This document shows positions 1 through 5,802 of a stretch of 6,509 nt of DNA, one piece after another. Below the pieces are notes generated by a model. It saw only the letters and a program-made list of their open reading frames with translations. It was not told where the DNA came from and searched no databases. The position numbers were made by a program, and so were the translations under genes. The stretch is from Oligoflexia bacterium (lineage in GTDB: Bacteria > Bdellovibrionota > Bdellovibrionia > Bdellovibrionales > UBA1609). Location of the stretch: NCBI GenBank assembly GCA_026914095.1, contig JAPPIY010000077.1, positions 1 to 6,509 of the forward strand. Direction: 5' to 3'. Every line of letters starts with the position of its first letter. Within the stretch, counting starts at the first letter, position 1.

Positions 1-1
1 C

Positions 2-91
2 CTTATATTTAAAGGCTTTTGGAGTTTTTTGGGGAGTCAAGTATATAATTCCTATAAAATCAAAAAAATTCACTGGACTTTGTGTTTTTGA
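2..91 (+). other. Open frame entering the window; possible C-terminal tail of an upstream gene
   Basis: One forward frame is open from base 2 to a TGA at 89-91, giving about 29 codons rich in aromatic and lysine residues (it includes GFWSFLGSQVYNSYK). It could be the end of a gene that starts outside the window, but I do not recognise the peptide, and an open frame this short in AT-rich DNA can occur by chance. The rest of the first 147 bases is the leader of the peptidase gene. Confidence 0.2.
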
Positions 92-92
92 A

Positions 93-122
93 TTGACTTA
101 TAAAATTTACTTGATTTAGGAT
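93..122 (+). promoter_or_regulatory. Candidate promoter of the S9 peptidase gene
   Basis: A TTGACT box (93-98) resembles the sigma-70 -35 consensus at five of six positions. It is followed after 18 bases by TAGGAT (117-122), which matches four of six -10 positions. A second possible -10, TATAAA at 99-104, lacks a good partner. The ribosome-binding site GGAGG (136-140) lies seven bases before the ATG at 148. AT-rich DNA yields such boxes easily, so this is a candidate only. Confidence 0.35.
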
Positions 123-147
123 ATGAGGAAGTTTTGGAGGTTCAAAA

Positions 148-2097
148 ATGAGAATAGCATTAGGTTTTTTACTGGTTTTGAGTTCAATGTCCTGTTCGCA
201 TTTGAAAACGATTATGAAAAAGAAGCATCCCTTAGAAAATAAATACACTTATCAAAAAATCTCAGATGAGGAATACCGCAAGCGAGGTTTAATTCCCTTA
301 CAGGATTTTTTTAAAAAGCCTGAGATTGCTCAAGTTCAGATTTCACCCAATGGGAAGTATCTGGCTTATTTAAAACCCTATAAAAAACGATTGAATATTT
401 ATGTCAAAAAGATAGGGTTGGAAAACTCTGAAAAACGGTTAACCAGTCAAACCGAACGCGATATTCGTTATTTCTTTTGGAAAGAAAATGACACTCTTGT
501 TTTTATAAGAGATTTTGGAGGGGATGAAAATTGGCAGGTCTTTAGAGTGTCAGCCGAAGGTGAAAACGAAAAGAGCCTCACCCCTGTTAAAGGAGTTCAG
601 CATAGGATGGTTGATGACTTGGAGGATGTTTCTAAAGAGGAAATTATTATAAGCTCTAACCAAAGGGATCTTAAAGTTTTTGACGCTTATCGTTTGAATG
701 TCCAAACAGGAGAGATGAAGTTAATAGCTAAAAACCCCGGTCATTTTATAAGCTGGATGGCGGATCATGAAGGCCGTCTGCGAGTTGCATTTTCTACAGA
801 CGGTGTGAATACAGCCGTTTATTATAGGTCAGCGGAAGATCAACAGTTTCAATTGATTTTTCAAACCAGCTTTAAAAACACTTTTTTCCCTGTGATGTTT
901 GATTTTAGCAATAAAAATCTTTATGTGAAGTCAAACATCAATAGAGATAAAATAGCTATTCAGCTGTTTAATCCTAAGACTAAAAAAGTTTTAAAAACTA
1001 TTTTTTCACATCCCAAAGTGGATGCTGGCGGTATTGTTGTTTCCAAAAAAAGAAAGAAACTGCTGGGCCTTTGGTATATAGATTGGAGGAGAGAGTATAA
1101 ATGGCTGGATCAGAGGAGAGCGGGTATCTATAAAGATCTTTCTAAACGGTTGTCAGACAAGGAAATTACTATTGTGTCAAAAAATAAAGAGGAGGATTTG
1201 TTTGTGGTTTCTGCCGGCAGTGATAGAGACCCTGGAGCTTATTACCTGTATGATGTGGAAAGCAAAAAGCTGGATAAAATAGCTGAGATAAGACCTTGGT
1301 TAAGGTCAGAGAATTTAGCTGAGATGAAGCCTATTCATTATCAGTCCAGAGATGGTTTGAAGATTCACGCTTATTTAACCCTGCCGAAGGGGAGTTCTGG
1401 CAAAGATTTGCCGCTTGTAGCGCATCCCCATGGAGGCCCTCAGGCTAGGGATATTTGGAGATACAATCCTACAGCTCAGTTTTTAGCTAGTCGGGGCTAT
1501 GCGGTTTTACAGATGAATTTTCGCGGCTCTACGGGCTATGGTAAAAAGTTTTGGATGGCCGGCTTCAAACAATGGGGTCAGGCTATGCAGGATGACATCA
1601 CCGATGGGGTGAATGATCTGATTAAAAAAGGCATTGCAAATAAGAATAAGGTTTGTATTTATGGAGCCAGCTATGGAGGCTATGCGGTTTTAGCGGGAGT
1701 TGCCTTTACGCCGGATTTATATGTTTGTGGAGTGGATTATGTGGGGATTTCTAATTTATTTACAGTGTTAGAAACCATACCGCCTTATTGGGAGCCTTAT
1801 AGGGAGATGATATATGAGAAGACGGGACATCCTGTTAAAGACAAAGAACTGCTTACAAAAGTGTCTCCTGTTTTTCATGTCGATAAAATAAAAGCGCCTT
1901 TATTTGTTGTTCATGGAGCCAACGATCCACGAGTGAAAAAGGCTGAGGCGGATCAGATTGTCTCTAGCCTTTTCAACCGCGGCATTAAGCCTTTGTATAT
2001 GGTAAAATACGATGAAGGGCATGGCTTTCACAATGAAGAAAACAACCTTGAGTTTTATACTCTTATGGAGCAGTTTCTCAAAAAATATTTACAATAA
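148..2097 (+). CDS. Exported S9-family (prolyl oligopeptidase-like) serine peptidase
   Basis: This 649-residue protein is a serine peptidase of the prolyl oligopeptidase (S9) family, which cleaves short peptides in a cavity between a beta-propeller and an alpha/beta-hydrolase domain. The first 15 residues form a short hydrophobic export signal (LGFLLVLSSMS) ending at Cys16. That is an imperfect lipobox, so it may be an envelope lipoprotein. Residues about 50-370 have propeller-like blade motifs such as QISPNGKYLAYL. The catalytic domain covers about 395-649, with HGGP at 428-431, the nucleophile Ser508 in GASYGG, Asp593 in GANDPRV and His625 in EGHGF, so the triad is complete and correctly spaced. 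Length is normal for the family. The start is supported by GGAGG seven bases upstream. It appears monocistronic: a relic of its own 5' end follows, then convergent genes. The substrate cannot be told; a dipeptidyl or acylaminoacyl peptidase is equally possible. Confidence 0.95.
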   Translation: MRIALGFLLVLSSMSCSHLKTIMKKKHPLENKYTYQKISDEEYRKRGLIPLQDFFKKPEIAQVQISPNGKYLAYLKPYKKRLNIYVKKIGLENSEKRLTSQTERDIRYFFWKENDTLVFIRDFGGDENWQVFRVSAEGENEKSLTPVKGVQHRMVDDLEDVSKEEIIISSNQRDLKVFDAYRLNVQTGEMKLIAKNPGHFISWMADHEGRLRVAFSTDGVNTAVYYRSAEDQQFQLIFQTSFKNTFFPVMFDFSNKNLYVKSNINRDKIAIQLFNPKTKKVLKTIFSHPKVDAGGIVVSKKRKKLLGLWYIDWRREYKWLDQRRAGIYKDLSKRLSDKEITIVSKNKEEDLFVVSAGSDRDPGAYYLYDVESKKLDKIAEIRPWLRSENLAEMKPIHYQSRDGLKIHAYLTLPKGSSGKDLPLVAHPHGGPQARDIWRYNPTAQFLASRGYAVLQMNFRGSTGYGKKFWMAGFKQWGQAMQDDITDGVNDLIKKGIANKNKVCIYGASYGGYAVLAGVAFTPDLYVCGVDYVGISNLFTVLETIPPYWEPYREMIYEKTGHPVKDKELLTKVSPVFHVDKIKAPLFVVHGANDPRVKKAEADQIVSSLFNRGIKPLYMVKYDEGHGFHNEENNLEFYTLMEQFLKKYLQ

Positions 2098-2098
2098 G

Positions 2099-2189
2099 CT
2101 GTTCGTGTTATGAAAAGGAATCGCCATTTAGAAATACATATACTTGTAAAAAAATTTCAGGTAAGGGATGTCGCAAGCGAGTTTATTGA
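2099..2189 (+). pseudogene. Relic of a second copy of the S9 peptidase 5' end
   Basis: Starting two bases after the stop of the intact gene, this stretch aligns with about bases 192-292 of that gene. CTGTTCG (2099-2105) matches the lipobox region (192-198). An ATG at 2110 followed by AAAA matches the internal ATG at 214. CGCAAGCGAG (2172-2181) is identical to 277-286. After allowing a missing base near 2134, the relic reads YTCKKISGKGCRKR, against YTYQKISDEEYRKR in the intact protein (8 of 14 identical), and then stops at 2187-2189. About 11 bases are also missing before the ATG. It is non-functional. It is best explained as the remains of a tandem paralogue whose body was deleted, though a partial duplication would look the same. 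Confidence 0.6.
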
Positions 2190-2203
2190 CTTCAAATTAG
2201 TAT

Positions 2204-2258
2204 AACTTAAGGCTATTCATCTGCTGATGTCCATATCTCTCTGGAATGAGCTTAAGTT
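2204..2258. repeat. Imperfect inverted repeat between convergent genes
   Basis: AACTTAAG (2204-2211) pairs perfectly with CTTAAGTT (2251-2258). Further in, ATTC pairs with GAAT (2244-2247) across a three-by-three mismatch. The loop contains a small hairpin, CATC/GATG (2218-2229). It sits between the peptidase relic and the convergent toxin gene, where a bidirectional terminator would be expected. The stem is AT-rich, however, and only TTTT follows on the plus strand, so termination is unproven. Confidence 0.35.
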
Positions 2259-2267
2259 TTGAGGGGT

Positions 2268-2528
2268 TTATGTTTTATAAATTTCCTTTCTATGTCCGAT
2301 TTTAATTACAAAAACAATCACTGTGTCTTTTTCAACAGAGTAAATAATACGATAATTCCCTACACGTAACTTCATTAAACCTTTTAAATTTTGTCTTAAG
2401 GGAGTTCCAAAATAAACAGGATTAACTTTAAGCCTTTCTTCAATGGCTTTTTTTATTAAAAGTTTTATTTTTTTTGGTATTTTTTTAAGGTCTTTTTGAA
2501 CGGACTGCTTATAAGTAATTTTCCACAT
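2268..2528 (-). CDS. RelE/ParE-superfamily toxin of a type II toxin-antitoxin pair
   Basis: This 86-residue basic protein has the RelE-type pattern: an N-terminal strand (WKITYKQSV), two lysine-rich helices (DLKKIPKKI, residues about 13-35), then the conserved core LKGLMKLRVGNYRIIY (48-63) and the C-terminal GHRKEIYK (78-85). The Arg in LRVG, the Arg in YRIIY, and the terminal His-Arg and Tyr sit where active RelE ribonucleases place their catalytic and RNA-binding residues. RelE toxins cut mRNA in the ribosomal A site; ParE members of the same fold poison gyrase instead. The YRIIY...GHRKE.Y signature favours the RelE side. The ATG follows the antitoxin stop with no gap (TAAATG), so translation is coupled to the antitoxin. 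Length and all core motifs are complete, so it looks functional. Confidence 0.9.
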   Translation of the reverse strand: MWKITYKQSVQKDLKKIPKKIKLLIKKAIEERLKVNPVYFGTPLRQNLKGLMKLRVGNYRIIYSVEKDTVIVFVIKIGHRKEIYKT

Positions 2529-2753
2529 TTATTTTTTTGCCCATATTTTTTTATGTGAAATCACAAACTCCTTTTCCCTCTCTTTTGCAATCTTAGCAAA
2601 ATAAAGGTCTTCTTCAAGCTCTAAAGCTTGTTTTGTCAGATCAATTACCACAGAAGATAAAAAAGGGGACTTTCTAATTTTCCTTAATTCTTCTAGTTGC
2701 TTGTATAAACTGTCATCTAAAGTTAAGTTGATTCTTTTTTTATGGCTTGGCAT
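2529..2753 (-). CDS. Ribbon-helix-helix antitoxin (RelB-like) partner of the RelE-type toxin
   Basis: This 74-residue protein comes first in the toxin-antitoxin operon, and its stop touches the toxin ATG. Residues 7-14 (RINLTLDD) form the DNA-binding ribbon, followed by helices at about 15-27 and 31-45, the usual ribbon-helix-helix dimer fold. The C-terminal half (LELEEDLYFAKIAKEREKEF, 44-63) and the ending ISHKKIWAKK resemble the charged toxin-neutralising tail of RelB-type antitoxins. The expected role is to neutralise the toxin and, as a complex, to repress its own promoter just upstream. The ATG at 2753 gives a normal-length family member. No strong Shine-Dalgarno sequence is visible before it. 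Confidence 0.88.
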   Translation of the reverse strand: MPSHKKRINLTLDDSLYKQLEELRKIRKSPFLSSVVIDLTKQALELEEDLYFAKIAKEREKEFVISHKKIWAKK

Positions 2754-2762
2754 AGCTTTTAA

Positions 2763-2791
2763 AGAGTAACACCATTACATCATCAAGTCAA
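2763..2791 (-). promoter_or_regulatory. Candidate promoter and operator of the toxin-antitoxin operon
   Basis: On the minus strand, TTGACT (2786-2791) is a good -35 box, but the hexamer 17 bases later, TACTCT (2763-2768), is a poor -10. An alternative -10, TGTAAT (2775-2780), matches five of six positions but has a weak -35; it would give a leader of about 15 bases. GTAA/TTAC (2766-2769 and 2775-2778) is a short inverted repeat inside this region, of the kind ribbon-helix-helix antitoxins can bind. The assignment is tentative. The segment overlaps the broken edge of the NYN pseudogene on the other strand. Confidence 0.3.
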
Positions 2792-3105
2792 GCAAAATAA
2801 GAAAAACCGCTGAAAAAGGGACAGATGTCAATTTAGCATCTCATCTTTTAGTGGATGCTTTTGAAAATAAATACAATGGAGCTGTTATAGTATCCGATGA
2901 CCCTGACTTATTTACTCCAATGTAAATAGTAAAAAATAAATATAAAAAAGAGTTGTTCTTTAGTCCACACAAAAGAAAGTCAGCCAAACTTTGTCAAATT
3001 GCTGATTATATTACAGGCATCAAAAAAACTGATTTACAAAACAGCCAGTTTCCTGAAAAGCTAAAGGATAGTAGAGGGGAATTTAAAAAGCCAGATTCTT
3101 GGTGA
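2770..3105 (+). pseudogene. 3' half of a NYN-domain ribonuclease gene, interrupted by a stop
   Basis: A forward frame reads EKGTDVNLASHLLVDAFEN, then NGAVIVSDDPDLFTPM, a TAA at 2923-2925, and continues in the same frame with FFSPHKRKSAKLCQIADYIT and NSQFPEKL...KPDSW before TGA at 3103-3105. This is the C-terminal half of a NYN (PIN-like) domain protein, a family of metal-dependent RNases. The acidic residues of GTDVN and SDDPDL, which help form the metal site, are still readable. The N-terminal half with the first catalytic Asp is absent: an in-frame TAA lies at 2767, and upstream DNA is the antitoxin gene on the other strand. The gene is therefore dead twice over. The toxin-antitoxin cassette may have replaced the missing half, which is inference. 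Confidence 0.75.
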
Positions 3106-3193
3106 TTTTGAAATGAATATTTTAAACAAAAGGCTTATTAGAACATACCTAAAACAGAAAGAAAGATACAAATCATACTTCTTCAAAAGAGAC

Positions 3194-4534
3194 TCATTGT
3201 AAATTAGAGAGAAAAGAAGGCAGTTTATCAGCCAGCTCTTTAAGGCTGATTTTTTCCCTCACATTTGTTTTGCGGATGTAAATTTCAATTTGATTGTTTT
3301 GCAAATCCCGCGCTCCCAGATTGATTCTCAAAGGCAGACCTATTAAATCGGCGTCTTTAAATTTAACTCCCGGCCTCTCCTTTCTGTCATCGGTAAAATA
3401 ATCTAAAGAGTTTTGTTTGAACAAAGCGGTCAGCTCCTCCAGCGCTTTCAAAACTTCAGAATGATCGGGATCAATGAGGCAAATATGAGCGGAAAAAGGA
3501 GCTATGGAGAGAGGCCATATTATGCCTTTCTCATCATGGCTTTGCTCAATCACAGCTTGCAGGGTTCGGGTAACTCCCAACCCATAACAGCCCATCTCCA
3601 CAAAACGCTTTTTTCCCTGTTTATCTAAATAAGTTAAGCTCATTTTTTTAGAATATTCATCAGACAGGTAAAACAGATGCCCCACTTCAATCCCTCTGTA
3701 TTTTTTTAAAGGCAAGCCTGTTGAGCTGAGGTCTCCCTCTCTGGCAAAACAAAAATCTCCATAAGCTTTCACTTTAAAATCTCTGTTTGGATTGACATTT
3801 TTAAGATGAAAACCGTCCTTGTTAGCTCCTGTAATAAAATTTCCTTTGTTTTTTAAATAGTTGTCTAAGTAAATAGGAATTTGTTGTTTTAAACGATAAG
3901 GGCCGCAACTGCCGGGATTGGCTCCCGTTATCTCTTTCACTGTTTTGTCATTTGCTAATAAAGGCTGTTCTTGCAGGTTTAAATGTTTTTTCACTTTTAA
4001 AGGATTGATTTCGTCATCCCCCAAACATAAAACAGCAAAGGCTTTGTTTTTAGAATCTTCGTCTTGAGAGGTAAAAAATAAAATTTTCACTAGATCTTTT
4101 GGGGCGCTATTTAAAAACTGAGCCAGCTCTTGAATGCTTTTTATATTGAGGGTGGCAAACTCTTCTATGGATTTTGGTTCAAGCACAGAATCCATAGCAG
4201 GCTCTTGGCGAGGGCAAATTTCCACATTAGCCGAAAAATCTTTACAAACTAACAGCTCATCTTCTCCCTGTTTTGCCAAGATGTGAAATTCTTCTGAGTG
4301 ACTGCCGCCAATGGCTCCAGAATCCGCTTTTGCTGTAACAAATTTAACACCTAAACGATTGAAAATATTTTGGTAAGCTAAAAACATTTTTTTGTAGTTT
4401 TTAAGAGAGTTTTCACGGGTGGTGTCAAAACTGTAAGCATCCTTCATGATAAATTCTCTAGCTCTCATTAAACCAAAGCGCGGGCGGATTTCGTCTCTAT
4501 ACTTGGTTTGAATTTGATATAAATTTAACGGCAT
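3194..4534 (-). CDS. proS: Downstream proS frame: catalytic core, INS editing domain and anticodon-binding domain
   Basis: The larger piece gives 446 residues from an internal ATG at 4534; the frame is open back to about 4621. Motif 2 is at residues 13-28 (RDEIRPRFG, then MRAREF). The INS editing insert covers roughly 70-260, including DLVKILFF, whose Lys aligns with the editing lysine of E. coli ProRS, and the segment ending ITGANPGSCGP. Motif 3 (GCYGLGVTR) is near 315, and the anticodon-binding domain fills the last 100 residues. If translated alone from the internal ATG it would lack motif 1 and the TxE loop and should not make prolyl-tRNA. It might keep free-standing editing activity, which is speculation. 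Confidence 0.8.
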   Translation of the reverse strand: MPLNLYQIQTKYRDEIRPRFGLMRAREFIMKDAYSFDTTRENSLKNYKKMFLAYQNIFNRLGVKFVTAKADSGAIGGSHSEEFHILAKQGEDELLVCKDFSANVEICPRQEPAMDSVLEPKSIEEFATLNIKSIQELAQFLNSAPKDLVKILFFTSQDEDSKNKAFAVLCLGDDEINPLKVKKHLNLQEQPLLANDKTVKEITGANPGSCGPYRLKQQIPIYLDNYLKNKGNFITGANKDGFHLKNVNPNRDFKVKAYGDFCFAREGDLSSTGLPLKKYRGIEVGHLFYLSDEYSKKMSLTYLDKQGKKRFVEMGCYGLGVTRTLQAVIEQSHDEKGIIWPLSIAPFSAHICLIDPDHSEVLKALEELTALFKQNSLDYFTDDRKERPGVKFKDADLIGLPLRINLGARDLQNNQIEIYIRKTNVREKISLKELADKLPSFLSNLQ

Positions 4535-4607
4535 ATCTCTCCAGCTGTTTAAGCCCGATTGAACAAAATCAATAATAATTTCTTCATGGGTGGGGCCTAA
4601 GCATAAT

Positions 4608-4889
4608 TCAGCTCCTGTCCGCCCTTTTATCCCATCGTCCTGTTTTTTGCCATAACTCTTTGGATTGAACCATAGGCATTAAAATTTCTCTTGCGGATTG
4701 TTTTTCCAGCTCCTCGCGGACAATCTTTTCAAATTTTTGAATCGATCTTAAAAAGAGGTTATTGTAAAGGTAAATTCCTTGACTGGTGTTGTAGATATAA
4801 CCCGCCCTCAAAAGAAGAATATGACTGGGGATGCTAGCTCCCGCTGGTTTTTCTTTTAAAGTTTTTAAATAAATTTGAGACCATCTCAT
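4608..4889 (-). CDS. proS: Upstream proS frame: N-terminal fragment with motif 1
   Basis: The ATG at 4889 opens a 93-residue frame that starts MRWSQIYLKTLKEKPAGA, the standard beginning of bacterial ProRS, followed by LLRAGYIYNTSQGIYLY and motif 1 (AREILMPMVQ, around 66-75). Only the last five residues (RADRS) are out of register. No strong Shine-Dalgarno sequence is seen; GGTAGA lies about ten bases before the ATG. The fragment lacks every ATP-binding and proline-binding residue and cannot act alone. Confidence 0.8.
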   Translation of the reverse strand: MRWSQIYLKTLKEKPAGASIPSHILLLRAGYIYNTSQGIYLYNNLFLRSIQKFEKIVREELEKQSAREILMPMVQSKELWQKTGRWDKRADRS

Positions 4890-4909
4890 TTAGAAACAAT
4901 CTACCGCTT

Positions 4910-4939
4910 TTTATATTTTTTTACAAGGCTTTGAATCAA
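4910..4939 (-). promoter_or_regulatory. Candidate promoter of proS
   Basis: On the minus strand TTGATT (4934-4939) and TATAAA (4910-4915) are separated by 18 bases. They match four and five of six sigma-70 consensus positions. Transcription would start near 4903, leaving a leader of about 14 bases before the ATG at 4889. The promoter looks intact although the gene behind it is broken. Confidence 0.45.
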
Positions 4940-5003
4940 TAGATTTTTTAAAGTGATAAGGTAAAACATTTATTGACAGGCTAAACAGCAGTGTCTTAAA
5001 ACT

Positions 5004-5119
5004 TATACTGATTCTGTTTGAATTTTCCATTGCCTTTGTCATTTCCACAAAAGCCTGCCTTCGTGGAAACAGGGGTGGGCATCCATCTAAAACCTGAATT
5101 TTCAAACACGATCAGTATA
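5004..5119. repeat. 116-bp element with 19-bp terminal inverted repeats and a central hairpin
   Basis: The left end TATACTGATTCTGTTTGAA (5004-5022) and the right end TTCAAACACGATCAGTATA (5101-5119) are inverted copies matching at 17 of 19 positions. Inside, TTTCCAC (5042-5048) and GTGGAAA (5063-5069) form a hairpin. The sequence around it (GTCATTTCCAC...GTGGAAAC...GCATCCAT) resembles the dispersed GTCATTCC/GGAATCC palindromic repeats common in bacterial intergenic DNA. A minus-strand open frame across it (4911-5105) is a by-product of such repeats and is not listed as a gene. It carries no transposase, so it is either a miniature inverted-repeat element moved by another enzyme or a REP-like palindrome. 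Only one copy is in the window. Confidence 0.6.
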
Positions 5120-5134
5120 AAAATAATTAAAAAA

Positions 5135-5317
5135 CTAAATAAAACCATTTCTTTTTATTTCTCTGATAACTGCCGATAACCTCTGCTGACCGGAGTCTCC
5201 TGTCAAAATTTCTTTATAAAAAAGTCTGTTTTTATTGTATTGAAAAGCCTTTCCCTTGTCTTTGGGCATTCTATAAAGTTTAGATTCACTGTTTCGTGTA
5301 TAAGAAACGAATCTCAC
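5135..5317 (-). CDS. Doubtful 60-codon frame, unrecognised
   Basis: A GTG at 5317 opens 60 codons of a basic, polar peptide (including SESKLYRMPKDKGKAFQYNK and LTGDSGQQRLSAVIREIK) ending at 5135. The frame is open for a few codons before the GTG (QAFFET) back to a TAG. I see no Shine-Dalgarno sequence before the GTG and do not recognise a domain. The amino-acid mix looks more protein-like than random AT-rich translation, so it could be a small gene or the leftover of a longer one. Its first codons are overlaid by the palindrome at 5282-5314. Confidence 0.25.
   Translation of the reverse strand: MRFVSYTRNSESKLYRMPKDKGKAFQYNKNRLFYKEILTGDSGQQRLSAVIREIKRNGFI
5282..5314. repeat. 33-bp interrupted palindrome
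   Basis: AGATTC (5282-5287) pairs with GAATCT (5309-5314), and GTTTC (5291-5295) with GAAAC (5304-5308). That is an eleven-base-pair stem with a three-base bulge (ACT) and an eight-base loop. It could be an operator-like site or an RNA hairpin. It lies at the start of the doubtful minus-strand frame, where it might also affect translation. There is no T-run beside it, so it is not a classical terminator. Confidence 0.4.
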
Positions 5318-5388
5318 AGTCTCAAAAAAAGCCTGCTAAAACAGAAGACCTATCCCGCGATAAGGATCCAAGAGCCGAGGATTTAATA

Positions 5389-5751
5389 TTACTTTATAAG
5401 CCCCATTGAACAAACTATACGGGGTTTTTCATCCATTCTCTTGCTTTCCTTTTTATTCACAAGATTTTCATTTCTTAACTTTCTGGCTGTTTTATTGTCT
5501 ATCTTTTGTTCTTCTTTCATTAGCTCCTGTCTTAATTGATAATCAGGAGCATACATTCCAAGCAGAAGACGACATTGGCTTTGTTTTCCTCCTTTATATT
5601 TATTTACAAAGTCAGCTATTTTCTTCCAGCTACGCAGGTTAAAATAAAAGGCGCAAACATCAGCTTTATGGGATCGCTCTAAAGCATCACTTAAGCCAGA
5701 TAAAAAAGAAGTTTCTTGATAGTCATATATTTTATGAAATTTTATTATCAT
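5389..5751 (-). pseudogene. N-terminal fragment of a phospholipase-D-like/helicase protein
   Basis: The frame starts at ATG 5751 (a TTG precedes it directly) and gives about 120 residues. LSDALERSHKADVCAFYFNLRSWKKIADFV (in two parts: LSDALERSHKADVC and FYFNLRSWKKIADF), followed by CRLLLGMYAP and IDNKTARKLR, match the opening of large superfamily 2 helicases that carry an N-terminal phospholipase-D-like (HKD) domain, as found in restriction-like defence loci. In those proteins this part is followed by the HxK motif (HAKLYL) and about 900 residues of helicase. Here the homology fades after about residue 105, and the frame ends in an unrelated tail at 5389. No HKD motif or Walker box follows. 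It is a truncated remnant with no expected activity. The family was recognised by eye. Confidence 0.55.
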
Positions 5752-5802
5752 CAATTAAATTCAATTTACAGCTTTAAGCGACTGTTTTTTTTCTTAAGAA
5801 TT

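Larger units (their letters stand above)
3194..4889 (-). pseudogene. proS: proS, prolyl-tRNA synthetase, split by a ~26-nt deletion and frameshift
   Basis: Prolyl-tRNA synthetase charges tRNA-Pro. The two halves together form the long bacterial type: about 563 codons remain, or about 573 if the lost ones are restored, against 572 in E. coli. Reading is in frame from the ATG at 4889 through GRWDK (codon 88). The frame then shifts, so translation ends in RADRS and a TGA at 4608-4610. The homologous sequence resumes at 4621 in another frame as RTGAELCLGPTHEE. Compared with the family, the ten residues around YGPELLRFVD are missing and four bases remain between the joined codons, implying a deletion of about 26 nt. 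Motif 1, the TxE loop (THEE), motif 2, the INS editing insert with its VK lysine, motif 3 (GCYGLGVTR) and the anticodon domain all remain. Unless a second synthetase exists, this break would be lethal, so either a spare copy or an assembly fault should be considered. Confidence 0.88.

Noticed and set aside
60..248. Minus-strand 62-codon open frame
   Set aside because: It overlaps the leader and signal-peptide region of the well-supported peptidase gene, is low-complexity (phenylalanine and lysine from AT-rich DNA) and has no ribosome-binding site.
3113..3202. 29-codon plus-strand frame seven bases after the NYN stop, with GGTGA upstream
   Set aside because: The spacing is suggestive of a coupled gene, but the peptide (MNILNKRLIRTYLKQKERYK...) is only lysine, arginine and tyrosine-rich AT sequence with no recognised motif, and it runs into the 3' end of proS.
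3413..3628. Plus-strand 71-codon open frame
   Set aside because: It lies wholly inside the conserved C-terminal part of proS on the other strand; a shadow frame.
4911..5105. Minus-strand 64-codon open frame (LDGCPPLFPRRQAFVEMTK)
   Set aside because: It runs through the inverted-repeat element and the proS promoter. Peptides of the type PPLFPRRQAFVEMT are typical spurious translations of dispersed palindromic repeats.
5398..5429. Plus-strand hairpin AAGCCCC...GGGGTTTTT resembling a terminator
   Set aside because: The stem is short with a 16-base loop, and no plus-strand gene lies upstream; on the minus strand it lacks a T-run.
5406..5642. Plus-strand 78-codon open frame
   Set aside because: It is antisense to the PLD-helicase fragment, whose homology is convincing.
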